The translations under genes and the position numbers were made by a program. The notes below the pieces were generated by a model. It did not search any database, had not been told where the DNA came from, and was given only the letters and a program-made list of their open reading frames with translations. Below, piece by piece: positions 1-9,769 of a stretch of 26,836 bases of DNA. Position 1 is the first letter of the stretch; every line of letters starts with the position of its first letter. Origin of the DNA: Larix sibirica (taxonomy: Eukaryota > Streptophyta > Pinopsida > Pinales > Pinaceae); the NCBI GenBank assembly GCA_004151065.3, contig NWUY0300005078.1, positions 12,727 to 39,562 on the forward strand, read 5' to 3'.

Positions 1-559
1 ACACACTTCAGTTGCTTTCCAAATCATGTTTGCTTTAGTGCCTTTGTCGTTTCGATAAAAACGTTGTAATTGTTCTCATTATTTCCATGTGCTGAAACAT
101 GGTTGATATGGTTTCTAACATTGAAAATGAAATGGAACATAAAATTTCAAGCCAGATAATCACAAGAACAATCGCTTTTCAATGCTTTCTGTTCAAATAC
201 ACAATATCTGTTACTTAAATTGGATTCTTTTGTTGATAAAAACAATACAAATTCTCTTGCACTTTTTAAATGATAGTCAGATTTGCTTCTATTTTTTTGG
301 CTAGCATTGTATATGCCAGTGATTCTGAAGTGTGTTGATGTTATTGCTTCTTTTGTCAAATATAAATTAGGTTGGAATCATTTCATTTGCAGAATGGCAA
401 TGCAATTTGTCTTACATGTTTGTTGCTTCATTTCATGTGCTTTGCTATTTATTTTTCAACATGCAGTTGAAGCATAACTTGGCAAACTGTTTTTTTATGG
501 TTATGTTATTCAAACTAATGTTATGTTATTCATATTTATTAAAAAAAATGACTTCACAG

Positions 560-696
560 AATCTATATTGGATGTAGACTCTATTCCATATCAGATCATT
601 CTTCAACAACCATCGCAGGTGGCAACGTCGGAGACATTGCCAGCTCGTGGCTCTTGTTTTATTAATGAATCTTTAAAGTTAATAATAATACAATAA
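560..696 (+). other. Possible exon remnant
   Basis: An AG preceded by a pyrimidine-containing tract (CTTCACAG at 552-559) opens a frame starting at 562 that stays open for 44 codons to a TAA at 694-696. The island is less AT-rich than its surroundings, and its translation is mixed in composition (for example QIILQQPSQVATSETLPARG) rather than low complexity. A CAG/GT at 616-620 could serve as a donor. A second acceptor-like tract (TTTCATTTGCAG) ends near 392. I do not recognise the peptide, and this may be chance. Confidence 0.15.
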
Positions 697-1455
697 ATTA
701 CATTTCTTTTTATCTTTTTAAACTATCATTATGAAGTATAAAAGTTATATTTAGATTAATTTAACATGATTTGCATTTAAAAATGATAAGTGGATTCATT
801 TTGTTATATGCAAAATAAATTAAGGAACCCTACAATATGAATATTGTTTTTATATTATAATTATTAGAAAATTAAACTTACAAATTTTTAAGTTCTATTG
901 AAAAGATTAAAACATATTTTAATAAAAATATAAGATACATACACACATGTGGTCATTCACTATTGCATATCTTATATATGACAATTATATACTCCACATT
1001 GACTACTCTAACATCGACCTTTCATGAGCATATTATTCTAGATCAAAAACAAATTAATACCTTACCAAATTTAAACATTTTCACATGCATAGCTCACAAC
1101 TTTCTTGGTTGTGATTTGTATGGACAATTTTTTAATGGATGTGTGTTGATACAAATTATTGTTCTTCTCACTTTTGACATGTGCCTTTCTAAATAATTAA
1201 TAATGATAGAATAACAATGTCGCTTAGGAATTATAAAAGCTTAAATGGTGCTAAAATTTTAAATGGATCCATATTATCTGTTGTTTACTCTCTTGAAATG
1301 CAATTAGGCTATTCATGTTATATTGCGTTTATTTCTTTGATATGCAATTTAGCTATCCCCAAACTAAGCTCAAGGAACTAGGTTATCTATACTATACCAT
1401 CTTTACTCTTTCGAAATGCACATATAATTTGATTATCTCTAAATTAAATAACATC

Positions 1456-1693
1456 CATTATGTAATTATGCTATCTATATTATAGTGCTTTCATGATCTT
1501 GAAATGTAATTTAACTATCCTTAAACTTAAACTTGTTTATATTTAGATTATTTCTTCTTAATTACATTATATAATTATGCTATCTATATTATAGTGCTTT
1601 TATCTATATTATAGTGCTTTCATGATCTTGAAATGTAATTTAACTATCCTTAAACTTAAACTTGTTTATATTTAGCTTATTTCTTCTTAATTA
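1456..1693. repeat. Tandem duplication, unit about 109 bp
   Basis: Copy 1 is 1456-1564 and copy 2 is 1565-1693. They are nearly identical apart from a further 20-bp duplication inside copy 2, where TATCTATATTATAGTGCTTT occurs at 1581-1600 and again at 1601-1620. Fragments resembling the core (GAAATG, Y, AATTTA, R, CTATC) also occur upstream near 1297, 1339 and 1411, which suggests an older, more diverged array. Confidence 0.85.
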
Positions 1694-1725
1694 CAAGATA
1701 ATAAAGGTTTGAACATATAATGCCT

Positions 1726-1940
1726 ATACTATTTTCTAAGTGTAATTTTGTATGTTTTAGCTCAAGAGTTTTTCTTTTCTTAATTCAATTTTGTAGGTTT
1801 AGCTCATTGTCTTTTCTTCTATGCTTGTACCCTTTTCTATAAGTGTAATTTGTAATGTTGTATGTTTTAACTCAATAATTTTTCTTCTCTTAATTCAATT
1901 TTGTAGGTTTAGCTCACTGTGTTTTCTTCTATCCTTTCTT
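1726..1940. repeat. Second tandem duplication, period 110 bp
   Basis: TATGTTTTAG at 1751 recurs as TATGTTTTAA at 1861. The following 70 bases (pyrimidine-rich, then TTAATTCAATTTTGTAGGTT, then AGCTCA) match closely. The bases before each copy also match around CTATAAGTGTAATT, which gives a period of 110 bp. The period is almost the same as in the neighbouring block, although the sequences differ. Confidence 0.75.
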
Positions 1941-2284
1941 ATTTACTTATTCTTTTTAATGTTAAGTTTTACACATGTTTTCTTAGGTTATTTTTTTTCT
2001 TCTTATACTCGTTTTCTATGTTTTTATAATTATTGTAGTGTAAGAAACAAACTTTAGTATACTTCATTTTAGTTTTTATCGCAATGACATTTTACTAATT
2101 ATATATATATTCACTTTTAAAATAATTTTTATTCAAAATTTGTAATAAAATTAAATTTTGATAAAGTTTGTAATCAATAATCAACTTAAAGATAAAAGAA
2201 CAAAAGTTTTTAAGAAGGTGAAATGAATCATTTTGATGGTTGACATTCAAAGGCGACTATATAATAAAAAATGTTGCTTGATGT

Positions 2285-2302
2285 AAGAACAACCATAATA
2301 GA
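2285..2302. repeat. Left target-site duplication of the LINE
   Basis: AAGAACAACCATAATAGA at 2285-2302 is repeated without mismatch at 9752-9769. A perfect direct repeat of this length flanking an L1-type element that ends in an A-run is the signature of target-primed reverse transcription. The A residues at its edge make the exact boundary uncertain by one or two bases. Confidence 0.93.
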
Positions 2303-2479
2303 CAAGATTAGGTCCCACTTAGAAGGATGAGCGATCTCGAGGCTGAGCGATGATAGGAGCTAGGTTTTCTTTCGAAAATCCAAGGAATAACCAGGCGACG
2401 ATGCGTCCAAGAGCACAATAATGGGAGAGTCGATGGGGAGACCTCAAATCCCACCCATAGATCTAAGGGCAAAGAACCT

Positions 2480-3877
2480 ATGAGAGAGGCACAAAAAAAT
2501 CCCATGGCTGGAATGGGAGGAGATGGACCGAGAGAAGGTTGGAATCCAAAAGCATCCAGACTAGAAGGAAGAAAACCTGGGCAGTGTATTCCTAAGATGA
2601 ACATGATCCCGACAATGCAGATACGATATGAGGGACTACGAGCACATATTCAAAATATGAAAGACCATGCAATTATAGGGAAATTTGTTGGTATGTGGCC
2701 AGCGAAAAAAGGACCAACATGGTGGATTAATACAACCTGGAAACCAAAAGGACATTACGATTTACAACTGGGGTCAAAAGGTTTCTTTACTGTTATTTTT
2801 CTTAACCTAGAAGATAGAAACAAAGTGGTATATGGAAGACCATATTTCTTCAATTCTGCAGGGATTTACCTTCGGATCTGGAAAGAGAGGTTCAACCCAG
2901 ATAAGGAAGACCTGACAATAGTGTTGATTTGGATATGACTATACTCATTGCCTAGTGAATACTGGAAATAAGATATACTGATAGACTTGGGTAATACCCT
3001 AGGAACCTTTGTGAAGGCCTCAGAACAAACCAGAATGGGGCGGTGTACTTATTATGCCAGGATATGTGTTTTCATGGACATCTCTAAAGAGATCCTGGAG
3101 GCAATCAACTTAGCTTGGGAGGATGAGGAATGGACTCAAACCCTGGATTATGAGCCAATACCTTTCATATGCAGAATATGCCATGAGCACAAAAATTTAT
3201 TTAGAGATTGCCCCCTGAATGCACCTCAAATTCAAGCTAAGGAAACAATAGATGCATAAGGCTTCATAAAATTCAATAACATAAAGAGACATGCAATAAG
3301 AGGAGCAGGACCGAAGATCCACAAGAAAACCCAAATAACTAATAAGTTCAAATCCCTGAACCAGATCCCATAGGAAAACTTAGACATGGGGGAGGGGGAG
3401 GCGATGTAAATAAATCCGAAGAAGAAGACTGGGGAGGAAGCTAGTGGAATGCCCATATATAACACAAAGGAGATGGAGGACACTGAAATGCAAGGAGATG
3501 AAACATATGATATGGATATAGGAGATATGGATTTGGATGGAATCAAAGAAGCGTGCACTAATCCAAAAACTTGATACATCACTGCTCAACAGGTAATCCT
3601 ATTGAGAGAAGCTATCCTCAAATCAAGACCTAGAAAATCCCTGGGAGTGATCTATGCATCCCCAAAATGAAGTGAAGGAACCAAGAAAACACGGGGCAAA
3701 ATAACTAATAGAGTAAGGATACAAGAAGTGGGGAAAGATTGGTTGCGTTTGGATTATATACAACCATCAAGGAGGCATTTCAAACCAACCCCAAACTTTG
3801 TTAATGTAGATTGTATCATGGAAAATCATAGGCTCCAACAATATTCAAAAAAGGATAATTCTGAAGAAAAAAGTTGA
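2480..3877 (+). pseudogene. LINE ORF1 remnant: DUF4283 plus damaged zinc knuckle
   Basis: ORF1 of plant L1 elements is thought to bind the element RNA and package it with ORF2. One frame runs from ATG 2480, with stops at 2936-2938 (TGA) and 2969-2971 (TAA). The first part resembles DUF4283 (IGKFVGMWP at about 60 residues, later GFFTVIFLNLEDRNKVVYGRP). The sequence after the two stops reads on in register (LYSLPSEYW, then DILIDLGNTLG). A zinc knuckle follows at 3170-3211 as C-x2-C...C, but the usual Gly-His is Lys-Asn (the codon for the expected His is AAT, 3194-3196), so the metal site is probably lost. After the stop at 3257 an acidic tail continues in frame with more stops to about 3877. 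The frame is also open upstream of 2480, so the original start may be the ATG at 2327, now followed by two stops. Confidence 0.82.
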
Positions 3878-3890
3878 AAAAGAGAAGTTG

Positions 3891-4583
3891 ACAATCTTAA
3901 TGATCTAGGAGACTAAACGCTCAGAATCAGAACTGAAGCACACGTTTTCCAAAATTTGGAGAAACAGTCAGGTCATAGGCATAGATGCTATCAAATCCAG
4001 GGGAGGACTTACTATAATCTATAATCCCTTAGACATATGTCTGTCGAATTTTGTTGCTACTTTCAATATTCTGACCGCGGAATTTCATGTTATTGGGTCA
4101 AATATCCGTGGTATTATCTCTAATGTCTATGGATGGTATCTGTCCAATCAAAGGGAGGGTTTCGTAGAATCGTTGGAAAGATTGGTTAACTAGGTAGGAG
4201 ATCGCCACTAGGTTTTTGGGGGAGATTTCAATATAATCCATCATCTAGAAGAGAAAAGAGGAGGAAGAAAAAACCTCACGGATATCAATCACCAGTTCAA
4301 AAGAGTCATAGATAACCTGAACCTGGTTGATATTCAGACAACCAATAGCATCTTCACTTGGAACAATAAATAGACTGGTGATCGACAGATCATCTCAAGG
4401 ATGAATATATTCCTTGTTTCATAATCAACCCTGATAGGAGGAGGCAACCTGACAACGATTGTTCTTCCCTCGGTGGGGTATGACCACTGGGAAATTTGGT
4501 TGGAATGGGCTAGGATTGGGGAACATCTTAGACACCCCTTCAGGTTCGAGCAGTTCTGGCTCTCACACCATGATTTATAGGAA
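3891..4583 (+). pseudogene. LINE ORF2, endonuclease part
   Basis: This is the N-terminal apurinic/apyrimidinic-type endonuclease of ORF2, which nicks target DNA to prime reverse transcription. The frame from 3891 begins with the conserved start of the domain, but the Gln of the usual QETK motif is now a stop (TAG 3906-3908), followed by ETKRSESELK. The block FGGDFNIIH (Asp at 4224) and FTWNN are visible. The late block that normally reads SRLDRFL is SRMNIFLVS here, so the Asp is replaced by Asn. The final Asp-His pair is kept in YDHW (4479-4490). There are several further TAG or TAA stops, and a frameshift near 4583 in an A-rich run moves the reading frame into the reverse transcriptase. The coding potential is dead but the family assignment is clear. 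Confidence 0.85.
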
Positions 4584-6640
4584 AAATAAAAGATTGGTGG
4601 TCTGATTTCGAACCACCAAGAGGAACAATTATGTTCAAATTCCAACAAAAAATGAAATTCATCAAGGAGAATATTAAAATATGGAACAAAAACTCATTTG
4701 GGAACATCTTTGAAGAGAAACAGAAACTGGAGAATTAATTGGAGCAGATCTAGCAACAGGGCATGGAGTCAGGGTATATGAAGGAGCTAAAAACGAAGGA
4801 GGAAATCTTCCAAATTCAATTAGATCAAAGAGCAATCCAAGAGGAAATTCCATGGAAACAGAAAGCCCAGAACAATTGGCTAAGAGAAGGGGATGTGAAC
4901 ACTAATTTTTTTCACAGATCCACCATTCAACATAAACAAATGAACAAGATAACCAGACTGAAGACAAAGACTAGTAACTATGTGGAAACACAAGAGGACA
5001 TCGAAGCCAAGCTCAATTCTTTCTTCCATGATCTCTTGGAGGAGGAACCAGATCATGATAAAGAGGAAGCAATAGCAAAAATAACTCAAAACATACCACT
5101 TTGGTGACTCAAGAGCACATTGATCTCCTGATGCGGCAGGTTGATATGCAGGAATTGGAAGAAGTTATTAAACAGATGGAGGGGGGCAGATCCCCGGGAC
5201 CGGATGGGTTCACTACCAACTTCTTTCACTCATGCTAGGATATGATAAAGGAGGAAGTACTTGAAATTGTAGGGGATTCAAGGAGAACTGGAGGGATTCT
5301 TAAAGCTTTCAATGCGACCTTCCTTACCCTGATCCCTAAATACAACAAGGATGAGATGCCTAACAAGTTTAGACCTATAGCTCTGTGTAACATTATCTAC
5401 AAAATAATAACAAAGGTCATAGCTAATAGGATCAAACCTCTACTACCCTTGTTAATCTCTTCAGAACAAGCTGGATTTGTAGAAGGAAAGTAGATTTTGG
5501 ATGGAATTTTACTGGCACATGAAGTAATACACTCTCTAAGAGTAATAAAGACTATGGGGATGCTTCTCAAGTTGGATCTCTCTAAGGATTACGATAAGTT
5601 AAATTGGAAATTCATGGCAAAAATGCTAAAATCCTTTGGTTTCAGTAGTCAATGGATAAGCTGGATTATGAACCTATCCTGCACGACCTTCTTTTCAATA
5701 TTGGTTAATGGAACATGGTCCAAGCCATTGAAAGCCTCTAGAGGAATACGACAAGGGGATCCCCTCTCCCCGTTTCTCTTTGTACTAATGACAGAAGGCT
5801 TGGGTCGAACCTTAAAAGCAATGATGGAGGCCAATGAAATAAAGGGGTTGAATTTGCACCAAGGTGGTTGAACCCCAACTCATCAACAATTCGTGGATGA
5901 CATAATGCTCATGGGGAGATCCTCGGTATAAGAAGCCATAGGTCTCAATAAAGGGTTGGATATTTTCTTACAAGGAAGCGGTTTTCATATAAACAATGAA
6001 AAATCCCAGATATACTTCTTCAATACCCCCAGATAAATTGCAGGAATATTTTTAGAATCCTTGATTTTCAGGAAGGTTCTTTCCCTACAAAATATCTAAG
6101 GCACCCCCTATCTGACTCCACTATAAGGAAGATATCCTGACAGGAGCTAATGGATAAAATGAAAGCTAAACTGGCAAATTGGACATTCAGAACTCGAAAC
6201 CTCCCTAGTAGACTGACTTTGGTTAAATTAGTGCTTCAATCTCTCCCGTTATACCTTTTTTATGTTTTGGTGGCACCCAAATCTATCCTAAAGAAGATCA
6301 GAACCCTGGAAAGATCTTTCCTATGGTGGATGGTAGCCGAAAATGGTCTCTCATTAAAAGGGACTTGGTATGCACCCAGAAAAGGAACGACGGACTTGGT
6401 CTGTGCAACCCTGAAGTTAGTAATGATATTTTAAGTGCAAAAATTTGGTGGAGGTGAGATAATTATAAGGAGGAATCATGGGCACATATGTGGCACACTA
6501 AGTATGCGCAGGGTTGGGAGAAGAGTAACTTGATCCATTTTGTGAAAGAGTCAAAGGGATCTAACATATGGAACACTGTCTGAAAGAACAGACATATCAT
6601 CCAAGAGCATTGCTTCTGGGAGATCAAGAGTGGGGAATCA
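4584..6640 (+). pseudogene. LINE ORF2, reverse transcriptase part
   Basis: The reverse transcriptase copies LINE RNA at the nicked target. The linker typical of plant L1 is present (NNWLREGDVNTNFFHRSTIQ at about 4870-4925). The polymerase core follows: SPGPDGF near 5200, FRPIALCNIIYKIITKVIANR near 5370, motif A as KLDLSKDYDKLNW (Asp 5575, with Asp replacing the usual Ala before YD), motif B as RGIRQGDPLSPFLF (near 5740-5785), and the catalytic motif C as FVDD (5890-5901). The thumb region (MDKMKAKLANWTFRTRNLPS) starts at 6150. Frameshifts lie near 5100, 6045 and 6390, and stops occur at 5237, 5491, 5869 and elsewhere. The catalytic Asp residues survive although the frame does not. Confidence 0.9.
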
Positions 6641-7894
6641 ACTTACTTCATGCAGGACTCCTGGAAACAACTCCCTAGAATTTCTACAAATATCCAACTC
6701 CCCATTCTCCAAGAAAATATCTTGAGGAGACATCTGGTTAAAGTCAAATATATGTGGGAGGAAGGACAGAGGGATGAACACTTTCCTAAATGGAAAAATA
6801 TGGATTGGTGGCAGAGGTTTAGCCCACAGGAAAATGTTCAAAACTTGGTAGACCTTCTGCAGGAACGTAAAATCCTCATCCAGGAAGGTGAGGATAAACT
6901 CAGATGGGGCTACTCTACCACGGGGGACTTCAATCTTATGGAGGTGACCGATCTTTATGTAGGAGATGCGATTCTCCATAAAGATCCTAAGTGGAAGAAA
7001 ATTTGGTCTAATTATATCTGGGAAAAAATAGCCACCTTCTTATGGCTTCTGCTACATCGAAGGATCCCAACTTGGGACAACCTATTAAAAAAAGGTTTCT
7101 CTGGACCCTCTTGGTCCAGCTTATGTAATAAAGAGAGTGAAACTATTGACCACCTTCTCGACACATGTGAGTTTACATCATACATGTGGGCCAGAGGTGA
7201 AAACAATTTTGGTGTTACCTCAAGGGTTAGAGGAAGTCCTGACATCTCCATAGCCGAATGGAGTGGAAATCCTTTCCATAGCCTCCTGTTGAACCGAATA
7301 TGGGATCTTTTTCCGGGCTTTCTGGTTTGGGAAGTATGGAAGGAAAGGAATACTCACATTTTCAAAGGAAAAGGGAGAAGCAACGAGTTGAGGATGGATG
7401 GAAGGCAAGAAGGGTGGAGGCGTCCCCCTGGAGGTAATCTCAAACTAAACTTTGATGGAGCTTCTAAGGGAAACCCAGGCACTGCGGGGTTTGGAGGGGT
7501 GGTTAGAGACTCCTCAGGAGGAATTATATGGATATTCTGGGGCTTCTTGGGAGAAACGACGAACATTGTAGCCAAATTAGATGGTATCATAATGGGGATC
7601 AAACTAGGTCTGAGTAAACTATGGTAGCCAATACTCATCGAAGGAGATTCACAGATCATTATAAACATGGCAAATAAAATCCAAGCGGGCACCAAGCTTG
7701 ACAAGGTGGAAAAAAACTGGAGACTCAAATCTTACCTTGAACATCTGTTTCTTCTCCTTAAGGAGGGCCCAACTATTATTTTCAACCATATTAAAAGGAA
7801 AGCAAATAGCCCGGTCGATCACCTCGCTAACTGTGGAGTCCAGGAAAAGTTAACAATGGGGGGAGGATCATGGAAAGACATACGGGATATATAA
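6641..7894 (+). pseudogene. LINE ORF2, zf-RVT and RNase H end
   Basis: This is the longest unbroken piece of ORF2, open to the TAG at 7625-7627 and then in the same frame to TAA 7892. The zf-RVT region typical of plant LINEs is seen in KIWSNYIWEKIATFLWLLLH and SLCNKESETIDHLLDTCEF; one Cys of the usual pair appears to be Ser. An RNase H domain (RVT_3 type) follows: LNFDGASKGNPG (Asp 7454), then VAKLDG where the family has Ala-Glu, so the catalytic Glu is Lys (AAA 7574-7576), then IEGDSQ (Asp 7646) and NSPVDHLAN (Asp 7817). The stop at 7625 is a one-base change from TGG. RNase H would remove the RNA strand after copying; the Glu loss suggests this copy was damaged at the protein level as well. 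Confidence 0.9.
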
Positions 7895-7934
7895 CTTAAG
7901 AACTGATGCTAGATCCTTTCCACTCAAGACCTAA

Positions 7935-9383
7935 ATGACCCAGATGTGGGTGAAAGTGACAGGTAATAAAGTCGTTTCTTGGCGGATGGAGCTTAGTTGC
8001 ATAAGTGGAAAACACACGGGGCATCAATCTTATGACAGGTGGGTGAATTTAATGACTGAGTGGAGGCGGATTGAAGAACGCACAGTGTTTAAAACCACAG
8101 GTGGGAAGGGACAGTACCATGTAGGAAATATTAAGAACATGGGATGGGAGACAGGACTGGTCTCATTAACACCATGACCAAACCTGTTGAGAGATAAGAG
8201 GATATGCAATACTCAAGGACGTAAGAATTATTTGGAGAAGTACATATATCATTATGCACTTGACAGGACCAGGATGGGGAATGAGGATGCTGATTTTTAC
8301 AAGATTGCTGAATGTGTGACAATGACGTGGTGGAGGAGGATATTTAATGGGAATCTATCCACACACAAGGGAGGTTATGGATATTTAAAGGAGAAATAAA
8401 TCGATAGGGAAGCCATCGCAACCAAGCACAATTCCCATAAAGCCTTCACCAAGTTAGTTGAGAGCTGGGAAGAATAGTGTTGTGGTCTTGGGATGGATCC
8501 GAGACAGCATATGCGAAGTCACAAGGGTGGTGGCAGAAGGTAGGAGGCTCAGCCTCATGAGGTTGACTGGAGCCAAATATTTATGGATTCCATCCCCCAT
8601 CACATTGACGCGGCCATCTCAGACAGGGAGAGTGAGGAAATTCAGAGGTGTGAGGAGGAATATGGGATGGTGTCGGTAGCGAATCCATATTGGATTGTAC
8701 ACACCCTACTTGCAAGGGAAATGATGGAACGTGAGAAGTTTTGGGAGTTAGTGGAGGAAGTGTTGGGTAGGCTATGCATCACGATGCTCCATGAGATTAA
8801 CTCCATGGAAGTTGTCCTTGAGGTAGTGGAACCACTGTTCAAACATGAGCCCAGTTGGTATGAGGGCACAAAGGAGGAGGATGGGGGGACAATGTCAGAG
8901 GAGAGGCAGTGAACACCCACCTCTGAATAAATTCCGGGAAGCTCTACCTCACCAAAGACCATGCATAAAAAAAATCTCATGATGAAGGACAGATGGCGAA
9001 GGAAGAAAGTGCCAGTAAAGGCTCCGGGAAGACCGACGATTGGTTTTGATCATCTTTTTGTCTTTAAAATCCCTGGTTTGTGTTGTGAAAGTCAACTTCT
9101 CGGAATTATTTGGATATTCCATTTAATGGGCACATGTTATATTTTGTAGTAAGGCACAACGTGCTGTTTCTGAAGCCCTTGTTGTAGGATATTTNAGGGC
9201 ACAAAGGAGGAGGATGGGGGGACAATGTCGGAGGAGAGGCAGTGGACACTCACCCCTGAAGAAATTTCGGGAAGCTCTACCTCACCAAATACCATGCATC
9301 AGAAAAAATCTCATGATGAAGGACAGATGGCGAAGGAAGAAAGTGCTAGTGAAGGCTCCGGGAAGACCGACGATTGGTTTTGA
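7935..9383 (+). pseudogene. Unrecognised third reading frame of the LINE
   Basis: Forty bases after the RNase H stop, one frame starts with ATG 7935 and runs to 8911 (325 codons) with only four internal stops (8175, 8397, 8475 and 8544 approximately), far fewer than chance in such DNA. It is rich in Trp, Glu and Arg (for example DRWVNLMTEWRRIEERTVFK; later EMMEREKFWELVEEVLGRL, helix-like). In the first copy of the duplicated end (8863-9194) the frame meets TGA at 8909. In the second copy (from 9198, same phase) that codon is TGG, the next stop is GAA, and the frame continues through a Ser/Glu/Lys-rich tail to TGA 9381-9383. So the original protein was probably about 390 residues with an acidic, hydrophilic C-terminus. 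I recognise no family. It could be a true LINE ORF3 or a host fragment captured before insertion. Confidence 0.5.
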
Positions 9384-9556
9384 TCATCTTTTTGTCTTTA
9401 AAATCTCTGGTTTGTGTTGTGAAAGTCAACTTCTCGAAATTATCTGGATATTCCATTTAATAGGCAATGTCTTTATCCTTTGTTCGTCCTTGGACATGTT
9501 ATATTTTGTAGTAAGGCACAACGTGCTGTTTCTGAAGCCCTTGTTGTAGGATATTT
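8863..9556. repeat. Tandem duplication of the LINE 3' region around an N
   Basis: Copy 1 is 8863-9194 (332 bp) and copy 2 is 9196-9556 (361 bp), separated by a single N at 9195. They differ by about 14 substitutions, mostly transitions, a small A-run difference near 8964/9298, and a 28-bp segment present only in copy 2 (about 9466-9493). The match ends exactly at the N on the left copy. This is either a true tandem duplication or two overlapping contig ends joined without merging. Confidence 0.9.
9195..9195. other. Ambiguous base, probable assembly join
   Basis: A single N sits exactly between the end of one copy and the start of the second copy of the 3' LINE repeat. This is the pattern expected when two overlapping contigs are abutted with a placeholder. 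Confidence 0.6.
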
Positions 9557-9751
9557 TGGATACACAAGAGTTTTTTAGTGCTTATCACCCACTACAGTCT
9601 TTAGTGGTTATGAAATCATTGTTCTATCTATGCGGGCTGAGGGAATTGCCAGCCATGTGTGTTCTATTTCATATATAGACTTATTTTGTAATATTTTGTA
9701 CATATTTTCTCTTTATTCAATAATAGAAGGTTTTATCTTACTCATTAAAAA
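9557..9751 (+). terminator. LINE 3' untranslated end and A-run
   Basis: This is the non-coding end of the LINE after the third frame. It contains TTCAATAATAGAAGG (9717-9730), a plausible plant polyadenylation context, and finishes in a run of seven A residues (9747-9753) that merges with the target-site duplication. The tail is short for a LINE, which fits age-related loss. Confidence 0.6.
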
Positions 9752-9769
9752 AAGAACAACCATAATAGA
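9752..9769. repeat. Right target-site duplication of the LINE
   Basis: This is a perfect 18-bp copy of 2285-2302. Because it lies right of the N at 9195 and the left copy lies left of it, it shows that the sequences on both sides of that N belong to the same insertion locus. Confidence 0.93.

Larger units (their letters stand above)
1..2284. other. AT-rich intergenic DNA
   Basis: This stretch has no convincing gene. It is strongly AT-rich, with many short poly-A and poly-T runs, and its open frames are short and low in complexity. It contains two tandem repeat blocks (1456-1693 and 1726-1940, listed separately) and one slightly GC-richer island near 560-696 that could be an exon remnant. Its right edge is the target-site duplication of the LINE. 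Confidence 0.7.
2303..9751 (+). mobile_element. L1-type LINE, nearly complete, decayed
   Basis: This is a non-LTR retrotransposon of about 7.4 kb on the plus strand. It is bounded by an 18-bp target-site duplication and ends in a short A-run (9747-9753). The internal order is an ORF1 remnant (DUF4283 and a CCHC-like knuckle), ORF2 (apurinic-type endonuclease, reverse transcriptase, zf-RVT, RNase H), a third unrecognised frame, then a 3' untranslated part. This domain order is typical of plant L1 elements; the third frame is not. All frames are broken by stops and by at least four frameshifts in ORF2, so the copy cannot be active. The 5' leader before ORF1 is short, which suggests little or no 5' truncation. 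The insertion is old, yet the flanking duplication is still perfect. Confidence 0.93.

Noticed and set aside
147-477. Short open frames on both strands in the left flank
   Set aside because: They overlap each other on opposite strands, are AT-driven and have no recognisable motif.
2308-2604. 98-codon minus-strand frame
   Set aside because: It is antisense to the start of LINE ORF1, whose plus-strand frame has domain support.
6638-7728. Several minus-strand frames of 60 to 124 codons
   Set aside because: They are shadows of the long plus-strand zf-RVT/RNase H frame.
9214-9549. 111-codon plus-strand frame across the second repeat copy
   Set aside because: The same repeat supports a better frame (phase of 9198) that continues the third LINE frame. 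This one simply lacks stops and is not in phase with the upstream coding piece.
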